From positions 1 to 5,067 of the forward strand of contig DYOJ01000223.1 of NCBI GenBank assembly GCA_020720705.1: DNA of 5,067 bases. The letters are read 5' to 3'. The position numbers and the translations under genes were made by a program. Under the pieces are notes generated by a model. It was given only the letters and a program-made list of their open reading frames with translations, did not search any database and had not been told where the DNA came from. Source of the DNA: Acetofilamentum sp. (GTDB lineage Bacteria; Bacteroidota; Bacteroidia; Bacteroidales; JAADGE01). Position 1 is the first letter of the stretch; each line of letters starts with the position of its first letter. Positions 1-5,067 of the stretch are shown one piece after another.

Positions 1-42
1 TGCTTTCTTAAAAATGGTTTCATTATATAGCGGCGCAAGCAT
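1..42 (-). CDS. 5' end of an unidentified protein running off the left edge
   Basis: On the minus strand an ATG at 42-40 opens a frame that stays open to the first base of the window: 14 codons reading MLAPLYNETIFKKA. It is too short to assign. The G+C-richer codons (GCG, CCG) right after the ATG contrast with the very AT-rich leader upstream, as at a real gene start, and a TTTG-type promoter candidate sits just upstream at 62-90. The pattern of a hydrophobic start, N-x-x-F-K-K and then A is vaguely reminiscent of the N-termini of Rpn/PD-(D/E)XK transposase-like nucleases, but 14 residues cannot support that and no function is claimed. It lies downstream of the terminator at 231-265, so it is probably a separate transcription unit from the hemerythrins. 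The alternative is a chance open frame. Confidence 0.45.
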   Translation of the reverse strand, partial: MLAPLYNETIFKKA

Positions 43-61
43 GATTTCTTATTTTATTTCC

Positions 62-90
62 CAAACTTTTTCAATATATTTATATGCAAA
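62..90 (-). promoter_or_regulatory. Candidate Bacteroidota-type promoter for the left-edge gene
   Basis: On the minus strand TTTG (90-87) is followed after 17 nt by AAAGTTTG (69-62). The known Bacteroidota sigma-ABfr pattern is a -33 TTTG/TTG, a spacer of about 17-23 nt, and a -7 TAnnTTTG. The -7 here matches with one mismatch (AA instead of TA). A start site a few bases downstream would leave a leader of about 15 nt before the ATG at 42. Position and spacing fit, but in such AT-rich DNA this could arise by chance. Confidence 0.3.
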
Positions 91-124
91 TTTAATCATT
101 TTTTTTAAGATTAAACTATGTTTG
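91..124. repeat. AT-rich inverted repeat beside the candidate promoter
   Basis: TTTAATC (91-97) and GATTAAA (109-115) form a perfect 7-bp inverted repeat around an 11-nt loop dominated by a T8 run. The outer CAAA (87-90) can also pair with TTTG (121-124) across a 5-nt bulge. It lies directly upstream of, and touches, the candidate -33 element of the left-edge gene, so an operator is conceivable. AT-only repeats of this size are common by chance in intergenic DNA. Confidence 0.25.
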
Positions 125-230
125 TGGAATTTTTTATCGGGTTTTGCTACATTCAATATTCCAAAATTATTAAATTGAATCCTGTTGCTTTGATCGCCGT
201 ATCAACTTTGCTGAATCGTAAACAACATAT

Positions 231-265
231 TAAAAAACAACATCTTCTTAGAACGTAGATGTTGT
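231..265 (-). terminator. Intrinsic terminator of the hemerythrin cluster
   Basis: On the minus strand ACAACATCT (265-257), an 11-nt loop, and AGATGTTGT (245-237) form a perfect 9-bp stem. The transcript then runs straight into a six-U tract (237-232, sharing one base with the stem). The stem has only three G-C pairs, which suits an AT-rich genome. It starts about 95 nt after the stop of the last hemerythrin. The plus-strand reading has no comparable T tract, so it works for leftward transcription only. Confidence 0.65.
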
Positions 266-360
266 GAAATAATAATTTACTTATGTATGTTTTTGTATAA
301 AGAATAAGAAAAACAGTAGGACAAAAGAAATTTTAGTTTTGTTTTTAAAATCCTGACCAC

Positions 361-771
361 TTAAGATACCCCTTGTTTAACTAAAAAGTCGGAGTATTCT
401 TTATCCGTTGCGAGAATATGGGTTATAAGCCAATTTTTTAAATACTCCAATACAGGGCTTGCCGAGTATTGTTTAACGAGCGCGTATTGTTGCTTGTATT
501 CTAATATATTTTTTGTGAATTTGTCGTGAGATGCTTTGTGATTTTCATAATCGGGATAATTGTGTTTCTTTAAAAGTTCTTCTTCGGTTTTAAAGTGATA
601 AGCGGTGTAATCCAAAAGCTCATCAATAACGGTTTTAACCGTGTTGTCTGCTTCTGCCGATTTCACGGCAGCGCATAGTTTGTTCAAAATATTCACGAGC
701 TTTTTGTGTTCCTCGTCAATTTGCGGAATGCCGACTGAATACTGGCTGTTCCATTTGATTAATGACTCCAT
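361..771 (-). CDS. Bacteriohemerythrin, divergent third copy
   Basis: Single-domain bacteriohemerythrin of 136 residues, the usual length for the family: a cytosolic four-helix bundle with a non-heme di-iron site that reversibly binds O2. All seven iron ligands are visible: H22, H59, E63 (HxxxE), H78 and H82 (HxxxH), H118 and D123 (HxxxxD). The N-terminal W7...Y11-SVGI...D19 signature, Y72-P73 and the LKNWLI stretch before H118 are also present. There is no signal peptide, membrane segment or fused signalling domain. It is about 46% identical to the adjacent copy and diverges most at residues 33-49 and 83-109, where the other two share an MLSIKII block. It carries C33, absent from its neighbours. 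It starts 51 nt after the preceding gene and is preceded by a perfect hairpin (787-805). The ATG at 771 is the family start, with an in-frame TAA 12 nt upstream. Family assignment is secure; the physiological role (O2 scavenging, delivery, sensing or iron buffering) is inferred. Confidence 0.95.
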   Translation of the reverse strand: MESLIKWNSQYSVGIPQIDEEHKKLVNILNKLCAAVKSAEADNTVKTVIDELLDYTAYHFKTEEELLKKHNYPDYENHKASHDKFTKNILEYKQQYALVKQYSASPVLEYLKNWLITHILATDKEYSDFLVKQGVS

Positions 772-786
772 ATTTGTATGATTTTA

Positions 787-805
787 TTCCGATTTATCAT
801 CGGAA
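787..805 (-). promoter_or_regulatory. Perfect 7-bp hairpin/palindrome before the third hemerythrin
   Basis: TTCCGAT (787-793) and ATCGGAA (799-805) form a perfect inverted repeat around a 5-nt loop, in the 51-nt gap between the second and third hemerythrins. On the minus-strand transcript it is followed by UAAAAUCAU rather than a U tract, so it is a poor terminator. It ends 15 nt before the ATG at 771. It could be an RNA hairpin for processing or stabilisation within the operon, or a protein-binding operator. Its TTCCG/CGGAA arms match those of the inverted repeat before the first hemerythrin. Confidence 0.5.
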
Positions 806-822
806 GGTTATTAATTATCTGT

Positions 823-1233
823 TTAATATATGCCTTTACTGTTTAAGAACTCTGAATATTCCTTATCGGAAGCTAAAATGTGTTTGATTAACCAATTTTT
901 CAAGAATCCTATAATTTTGATACTCAACATCGTGGTGCCTTTGTCAAATTCCTTTTTGAAAGTTAATACTTCAGAAACTAACTCTTGATGTTCGGCGATG
1001 TGTTTTTCGCTGTCAGGATATTCGTGTTGAGCAAATAATACTTCTTCTGATTTGAAATGTGTTGCAGTGTAATGTATTAACTCGTCCAAAATTTTTCCGA
1101 GCACAGAATTTGCTTGCCCTTGAGACATTGCGTAGTGCAAGGAGTTTAGCAACTCAACCAACTGTTTATGTTCATCGTCAAGATGTTCAATCCCGACTGA
1201 GTATTGATTATTCCAAGTAATTAATCTCTCCAT
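823..1233 (-). CDS. Bacteriohemerythrin, second copy
   Basis: Single-domain bacteriohemerythrin, 136 residues, cytosolic di-iron O2-binding protein. The complete ligand set is present at H22, H59, E63, H78, H82, H118 and D123, with the W7...Y11-SVGI...D19 N-terminal signature and the LKNWLI helix before H118. It is about 62% identical to the upstream copy with no gap, sharing residues 102-108 (MLSIKII) and 121-126 (ASDKEY). Its ATG at 1233 follows the upstream stop after only 3 nt, which indicates translational coupling. An AAAGGA at 1251-1246 could act as a ribosome-binding site, but it also encodes the K133-G134 codons of the upstream gene and its 12-nt spacing is long. No targeting signal is seen. 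Which physiological O2- or iron-related job this copy does cannot be told from sequence. Confidence 0.95.
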   Translation of the reverse strand: MERLITWNNQYSVGIEHLDDEHKQLVELLNSLHYAMSQGQANSVLGKILDELIHYTATHFKSEEVLFAQHEYPDSEKHIAEHQELVSEVLTFKKEFDKGTTMLSIKIIGFLKNWLIKHILASDKEYSEFLNSKGIY

Positions 1234-1236
1234 AGT

Positions 1237-1647
1237 TTAAAATAATCCTTTTGAATGAAAAAATGTGGTATATTCTTTATCCGAAGCCATAATGTGAACT
1301 ATCAGCCAGTTTTTAAGAAACGTAATGATTTTAATACTCAACATTCCAATTCCGGCATCAAATTCATCTTTAAACGCAACAACTTTTTTTACCAACTCAC
1401 GATGCTCATCTGCATGTGCTGTTGTTTCCGGATAGCCGTATTCTTCAAATAACGTTTCTTCGGTTTGAAAATGTGTTTCGGTGTAATGTATTAATTCCGT
1501 CAAAATTTCTCCAAGAACATAATTTGCTTTCCCTTCTAACATATAAGCATGCAACTTATTCAGAAGTGATACAAGTATTTTGTGTTGAGAGTCTATTTTT
1601 TCAATTCCAACCGAATATTTTTCTGTCCATGTGATTAGTTCTGCCAT
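1237..1647 (-). CDS. Bacteriohemerythrin, first copy of the tandem triplet
   Basis: Single-domain bacteriohemerythrin of 136 residues, a cytosolic non-heme di-iron O2 carrier. The ligands H22, H59, E63, H78, H82, H118 and D123 are all present, with the W7...Y11-SVGI...D19 signature at the N-terminus. It is the first hemerythrin transcribed, 59 bp downstream of the helicase-nuclease stop. GGAAAG at 1654-1649 lies only 1 nt from the ATG at 1647, too close for a standard ribosome-binding site. Upstream are the TTCCGTA/TACGGAA inverted repeat and a -7-like TAATTTTA (1680-1673), so the triplet may have its own promoter here. Unlike the neighbouring copies it has Y70-G71 instead of H70 before the conserved Y72-P73, and Q21 instead of E21 before H22; neither is an iron ligand. 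Plus-strand frames inside it (1255-1452, 1416-1634) are antisense shadows. Confidence 0.95.
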   Translation of the reverse strand: MAELITWTEKYSVGIEKIDSQHKILVSLLNKLHAYMLEGKANYVLGEILTELIHYTETHFQTEETLFEEYGYPETTAHADEHRELVKKVVAFKDEFDAGIGMLSIKIITFLKNWLIVHIMASDKEYTTFFHSKGLF

Positions 1648-1650
1648 TCT

Positions 1651-1695
1651 TTCCGTAGATTTAAAAATTTCTTAAAATTAAATTAATATACGGAA
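1651..1695 (-). promoter_or_regulatory. Inverted repeat and possible promoter before the hemerythrin triplet
   Basis: TTCCGTA (1651-1657) and TACGGAA (1689-1695) form a perfect 7-bp inverted repeat with a 31-nt, almost purely A/T spacer. On the minus strand the spacer contains ATTTAA...TTAAAT, which could extend the pairing, and TAATTTTA (1680-1673), a one-mismatch match to the Bacteroidota -7 TAnnTTTG, 25 nt before the ATG. No TTTG is found at the expected -33 position. If it acts as RNA, the 3' arm ends 3 nt before the start codon and would hide the only purine-rich stretch ahead of the first hemerythrin. If it acts as DNA, the arms would flank the -7 element. Both readings are inference. 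Confidence 0.3.
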
Positions 1696-1696
1696 T

Positions 1697-1732
1697 AAAA
1701 AAAACATTATGACATTTTTTGCAACATATCAT
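1697..1732 (-). terminator. Weak terminator-like element at the helicase 3' end
   Basis: On the minus strand ATGATAT (1732-1726) can pair with ATGTCAT (1715-1709), a 7-bp stem with one G-U pair. An uninterrupted T8 tract (1704-1697) follows 4 nt later. The stem overlaps the last codons and stop of the helicase gene. It is A-U rich and weak, and the T tract is offset from it, so partial termination or simple read-through into the hemerythrins are both plausible. Confidence 0.3.
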
Positions 1733-4700
1733 TTTCGGCATAATACAAATAGGCTTCTGCCGGAATAGTATAAATATTTTGTATAAGTTTAAGATATTCA
1801 GTTATTTGTGCAGTATGTTCGGGTCTTGGTTCACCGAATTTAAAATCAATAACGGTAACTTTTTCGTCTGTAAATAAAATGCGGTCAGGTATTCGCAACT
1901 CCCCTGTGTCGGTGGTGATGCCTTGTTCGGAGATTACTTCGGCTGAGCCGTCGAACCAACTTGAGATGTTTGGACGTGAGATGAGTTCTTTTACCTTTTC
2001 AATAAGGCTCTCACATTCATCGGTTTTTACAAATCCGGCATAGTTTAACGACTTTACGGCATGTTCTACATCGTTGTAGGTTTCAATTTCTGACAGAATT
2101 TTGTGCATCAATGAGCCGTAACGCACTCGCTCGGCAACAAATTCTCGACTTTCGATAAAAAATTCGTCCGAACTATAGTTTATTGAAATTCTGCTTGCAT
2201 AATCAAAGTTTGGATAGGTTTCGGGGCTTGTTACTTTTACTTTTTCGGTGCGATTATATTTTTCAGTATCTGTAATTATGTAACCGGTGTCTAATCTGAA
2301 AGTCAAACTTTTTGAATCTAAAAAATCAGCTAAAGGTACGATTGTATTTCCTTCTTTGTCAGTAGTTTGAACACTGCTATTTAGAGCTAACCACAATAAA
2401 TCGCCGGCATGTGTTAAACCGGTATTTTTAGATTTTGCTGCATAAATAAACAATTCCTCCTCCGGTCGAGTGAATGCAACATACAGCACATTAAGCAAAT
2501 CCATATAAAGGTACAGTTTTTCATTGAAATAATGTCTCTTAAATACTGATTTTGACATGTCTTTTTTATACCTGACAGGCAAAAGCGGATAATGATTAAA
2601 ATGGCTGTTGTTGTCCGTTTCAACCCAGAGCAGCGGGGCAGTCATTGCAGACGGTGTAAGTTCTTGATTTACAAAAGGAACAATGGCTATTTTGAAAGCC
2701 AACCCCTTTGATTTATGAATGGTCATTATGCGGAGTGCGTTCAAACTTTCGGGGAGTTGCACGGAAAGTTTCGTGCGCGCTTCATTCCACCATTCAAGAA
2801 ATTCCTGCAGAGAGGCATTTTTCTTTGTGGTAAAATCTGAAACCGCAGATTGGAAAGCTTGCAATGATGCAAAATCCGATGTTCTCTCGGTGAGTTTGAA
2901 AACCGATATAAGTTTTTCTGTCAATTCGTAGAGTGAATATCGTTTTAAAGCATTGATATTCAGTATAAATTCTTCCGGTAAAATTGCGTCATGAATATCG
3001 GAGCGAACAGAAATTTGATACAATTCGGACAAATTATAGGTTTCCGGATTGTTCCATCTAGCGTATTCCGTGAGTAGTACGGCGGTATTTAGGGTGTCGT
3101 ACGGGGTATCCAAATATCGCAGTGCGGATGTCAATAAACGAACTGCAGGTGCATTTGCTATAAGTAATGATTCCGATGATACTATCGGATAGCGTGTTGC
3201 ATTTAGCTCCGTGTGTTGATAGTCTCGAAGTATTTGCATGATAAATTGTGCTTGCTTGTTGGTGCGCACTAGTACGGTAATATCGCCGGGTTCGTAGTTC
3301 TTATTTTTCAGTAAAAAATCAATATCTGCGGGCACTTCTTTTGCCAATTGCTTCTCAAAAGCGGCTTTATCGCCTTCAAAAAATTTTACCTGACTGCGTC
3401 CGCCTTTATTCAAATCGGGTTTAGGTAATTTCTGATAATTCTCTGAGTATGCAGTCGTTAAAATTGAATCAAAGCCTTCATTTTTTAATTCATTTGTAAT
3501 TTCGATATCCGAAACAGAGTCAATATCATTATTGTAATCAGCTTGTAACAATGAGGGTATATGCGCAAAAACTGCATTATTGAAATCAAGGATATTTTTT
3601 TTGCTTCGCCAATTAGTATCTAAACTATGTTCGGATATTTTTTCCGAGCCAATGTCGGCTTTTACTTGGTAAAGCAGTAGTTTCCAATCACCTCCTCGCC
3701 ACCTGTATATGGATTGCTTTATATCTCCGACTATCAAATTGAAATGATTTTCAGATAAGGAATTTTCCAACAAAGGGCGAAAATTTGCCCACTGAAACGC
3801 AGATGTATCCTGAAATTCATCTATCAAAATGTGCTTATATCGGCTTCCGGTTTTTTCGTAAATAAACGGCGCGTCATTGTTGCCTATAATTTCTTTCAAC
3901 AGCAAATTTGTGTCGCTTATGAGCAAGGTGTTGTTGTCGGCTCGATATTCAGGCAGTAAATCGGCAAGGTCCGACAAAATGCCGAACGCGTGCAAATTTT
4001 CGGCAATCAATTTTGCCGAAACATACAGCGAATATCCGTTGTCATAAGTCTCAACGGCTTGTGTAAGCAACTGACTTATTTGAGGATACACTGATTCGAT
4101 TTGAGTAACTATTGACGCTGTTTCACCTTTCTTGTGCCATTGAGAAATATCGCCGTCTTCTGATGCTGTGCGTACAGATTTGAGAGGTTCAAAATCGCGG
4201 TTAGCAATTTTTGTAACAAGGTAACCTGCAAGGGTTGCAAATTTAGAACCTAATTCCTTTATGTTATGTATATTGTTATCTTTCAATAACTTACGACTTT
4301 CAACAGATATAGAGCGCATACGTTGTTCGAACTCATTTTTTAGCATTAATACCGATTTTGAAAACACAGAAAATATTGATTTATCTGAAAATGATTCGCT
4401 TGCTATTTTTTCCTGAACTTGTTCTTTAAATAGTTCTTTTGCCAAATCACTGAGTTCTTTTTTAAAATCCCACGTTTTTCCTTCGTCAATTTTATGTTGT
4501 GCAAACTGAATCATATTTCTTTGCAGTTCAATATTTTGACTCATATTTTGATATAGTTTTTCCGTCAATTCCGCCAGTACTTTTGAAGTATCAAGTTCGA
4601 TTTCGTAATTTGAATTTACGCCCAATTCATACGAGAACGCTCTGATAACCCTCTGAACAAAGCTATCAATAGTTTTTACGCTAAATAATGAGTAGTTGTG

Positions 4701-4991
4701 CAAAATATTATCCCTCAACGCATTAGCTCTATGTATCAATTCGGATTCCGACAATTTCAAATCAGTCATTAAAACGTGGGAGTGTGCCGACTTTGAGCTG
4801 TCCGAAATTAGTAAAGAAATTTCAGCTAAAATTCTGGTTTTCATCTCTTCGGCAGCCTTATTTGTAAACGTAACGGCTAAAATTTTACTGTAATTGTCCG
4901 TATCTGCAAAAGCTGACAACAACCATTTCTGTGTCAATAAATATGTTTTTCCGGAACCTGCCGAAGCCTTATAGATTTGTAATTTATTCAT
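1707..4991 (-). CDS. addA: AddA/RecB-like ATP-dependent helicase-nuclease
   Basis: A 1,094-residue superfamily 1A (UvrD/RecB-type) helicase with a C-terminal PD-(D/E)XK nuclease, resembling AddA. These enzymes unwind and resect double-strand breaks for RecA loading, usually with an AddB partner. Helicase motifs in order: Walker A ASAGSGKT (9-16); motif Ia with TFTNKAAEEM (41-50); VKTIDSF (105-111); Walker B DEFQDTS (391-397); motif III VGDIKQS (421-427) with YRWRGGD; motif IV TNWRS (459-463); motif V TIHKSKGLAF (757-766); motif VI YVAFTR with R842. Between motifs IV and V lies a long 2B-like insertion. The nuclease region has G959-S-L-M-H963, D1036, D1049-F-K1051 and Q1062-x3-Y1066, so it looks catalytically complete. 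Motif V has A765 where UvrD/AddA proteins usually have E or Q. There is a single cysteine (C993), hence no Fe-S cluster in this chain. The length is shorter than B. subtilis AddA (about 1,230) and shows no sign of truncation. The ATG at 4991 places Walker A at residue 9, as expected, and an in-frame TAA lies upstream at 5051-5049. AddB is not in the window. The AddA versus RecB-like label is less certain than the fold. Confidence 0.92.
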   Translation of the reverse strand: MNKLQIYKASAGSGKTYLLTQKWLLSAFADTDNYSKILAVTFTNKAAEEMKTRILAEISLLISDSSKSAHSHVLMTDLKLSESELIHRANALRDNILHNYSLFSVKTIDSFVQRVIRAFSYELGVNSNYEIELDTSKVLAELTEKLYQNMSQNIELQRNMIQFAQHKIDEGKTWDFKKELSDLAKELFKEQVQEKIASESFSDKSIFSVFSKSVLMLKNEFEQRMRSISVESRKLLKDNNIHNIKELGSKFATLAGYLVTKIANRDFEPLKSVRTASEDGDISQWHKKGETASIVTQIESVYPQISQLLTQAVETYDNGYSLYVSAKLIAENLHAFGILSDLADLLPEYRADNNTLLISDTNLLLKEIIGNNDAPFIYEKTGSRYKHILIDEFQDTSAFQWANFRPLLENSLSENHFNLIVGDIKQSIYRWRGGDWKLLLYQVKADIGSEKISEHSLDTNWRSKKNILDFNNAVFAHIPSLLQADYNNDIDSVSDIEITNELKNEGFDSILTTAYSENYQKLPKPDLNKGGRSQVKFFEGDKAAFEKQLAKEVPADIDFLLKNKNYEPGDITVLVRTNKQAQFIMQILRDYQHTELNATRYPIVSSESLLIANAPAVRLLTSALRYLDTPYDTLNTAVLLTEYARWNNPETYNLSELYQISVRSDIHDAILPEEFILNINALKRYSLYELTEKLISVFKLTERTSDFASLQAFQSAVSDFTTKKNASLQEFLEWWNEARTKLSVQLPESLNALRIMTIHKSKGLAFKIAIVPFVNQELTPSAMTAPLLWVETDNNSHFNHYPLLPVRYKKDMSKSVFKRHYFNEKLYLYMDLLNVLYVAFTRPEEELFIYAAKSKNTGLTHAGDLLWLALNSSVQTTDKEGNTIVPLADFLDSKSLTFRLDTGYIITDTEKYNRTEKVKVTSPETYPNFDYASRISINYSSDEFFIESREFVAERVRYGSLMHKILSEIETYNDVEHAVKSLNYAGFVKTDECESLIEKVKELISRPNISSWFDGSAEVISEQGITTDTGELRIPDRILFTDEKVTVIDFKFGEPRPEHTAQITEYLKLIQNIYTIPAEAYLYYAENDMLQKMS

Positions 4992-5067
4992 GACGATTAC
5001 AATTAAGCAGTGTTTGTAAAATGCGTGTAAATATCTACTGAAAATGTGTTAATTTGGAAATGTGATA
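4992..5067 (-). other. Leader upstream of the helicase-nuclease, no clear promoter
   Basis: These 76 bases precede the helicase start on the minus strand. No TTTG/TAnnTTTG pair is visible. One frame is open from the right edge to a TAA at 5005-5003 (about 20 codons) and another to a TAG at 5037-5035. Neither looks clearly coding, but the 3' tail of an upstream gene cannot be excluded. CACATTTCCA (5064-5055) and CACATTTTCA (5048-5039) are near-identical copies 16 bp apart. Plus-strand ATGs here meet stops within a few codons. Confidence 0.4.

Larger units (their letters stand above)
43..360. other. Non-coding AT-rich intergenic region
   Basis: This 318-bp stretch between the last hemerythrin stop and the left-edge start holds no convincing coding frame on either strand; stops are dense. 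From right to left it contains the hemerythrin 3' untranslated region (266-360), with only weak A/T stem possibilities; the terminator hairpin (231-265); a near-perfect direct repeat AACAACATAT (221-230) / AACAACATCT (236-245), period 15; a 7-bp inverted repeat ATTCAAT (151-157) / ATTGAAT (174-180) that may be chance; the T8-loop inverted repeat (91-115); and the candidate promoter (62-90). I see no tRNA, riboswitch or mobile-element end. Confidence 0.6.

Noticed and set aside
151..180. Inverted repeat ATTCAAT-N16-ATTGAAT as an operator
   Set aside because: Seven A/T-dominated base pairs with a 16-nt spacer are expected by chance in such AT-rich intergenic DNA, and it is not placed near a start site.
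787..805. FNR/CRP-type binding site or attachment site
   Set aside because: The FNR core TTGAT-N4-ATCAA and the CRP core TGTGA-N6-TCACA do not match TTCCGAT-N5-ATCGGAA, and no integrase or flanking repeat supports an attachment site.
787..805. Intrinsic terminator between the second and third hemerythrins
   Set aside because: The hairpin is perfect, but no U tract follows on the minus-strand transcript (UAAAAUCAU), nor on the plus strand.
1255..1634. Plus-strand open frames (1255-1452 and 1416-1634) opposite the first hemerythrin
   Set aside because: They lie wholly antisense to a gene with a complete family signature, have low-complexity Phe/Asn/Cys-rich translations and no recognisable domain.
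361..1647. Recent gene conversion or assembly duplication producing the three hemerythrins
   Set aside because: The DNA of the copies differs at many synonymous and non-synonymous sites, with no long identical stretch, so they are genuinely diverged paralogs.
2414..2931. Short frames at 2414-2623 (minus) and 2719-2931 (plus) within the helicase gene
   Set aside because: They overlap the conserved motif V, motif VI and 2B regions of the helicase in other frames, and their translations show no domain; shadows of the real gene.
4696..4893. Plus-strand frame opposite the N-terminal part of the helicase
   Set aside because: It is antisense to the region between motif Ia and the TIDSF motif; no coding signature or start context.

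Overview
The window reads as a chromosomal fragment of an AT-rich Bacteroidota, probably a Bacteroidales-type anaerobe or microaerophile. This is an inference from the style of the AddA-like helicase (about 1,090 residues, VAFTRPEEEL in motif VI), the AT-rich leaders without a consistent Shine-Dalgarno sequence, and one TTTG-type promoter candidate. No rRNA or other taxonomic marker is present.

All recognised genes lie on the minus strand, so transcription runs from right to left. From right to left the layout is: a 76-bp leader with no clear promoter (4992-5067); a full-length AddA/RecB-like helicase-nuclease (4991-1707); a 59-bp AT-rich gap holding a T8 tract and a long-spaced inverted repeat (1648-1706); three consecutive single-domain bacteriohemerythrin genes of exactly 136 codons each (1647-1237, 1233-823, 771-361); a 3' region ending in a hairpin plus T-tract terminator (231-265); and an AT-rich leader in front of a minus-strand reading frame that runs off the left edge (1-42).

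The three hemerythrins each keep all seven di-iron ligands (H22, H59, E63, H78, H82, H118, D123) and align without a gap. By manual alignment the two promoter-proximal copies (1647-1237 and 1233-823) are about 62% identical, and the distal copy is about 46% identical to the middle one. The first two genes are 3 nt apart and probably translationally coupled; the third follows a perfect 7-bp hairpin. Together they would give the cell a multi-isoform cytosolic O2-binding, scavenging or iron/O2-buffering capacity. The upstream helicase-nuclease is a double-strand-break repair enzyme whose partner (AddB) is not in the window. The shared strand and short gap allow co-transcription, but a weak terminator-like element between them suggests the hemerythrins may be an independent unit. 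A functional link between O2 handling and DNA repair is only a hypothesis.

The most distinctive items are the intact hemerythrin triplet and a TTCCG.../...CGGAA inverted repeat that appears twice: before the first hemerythrin (31-nt spacer) and before the third (5-nt spacer). I see no mobile element, CRISPR array, tRNA or rRNA.
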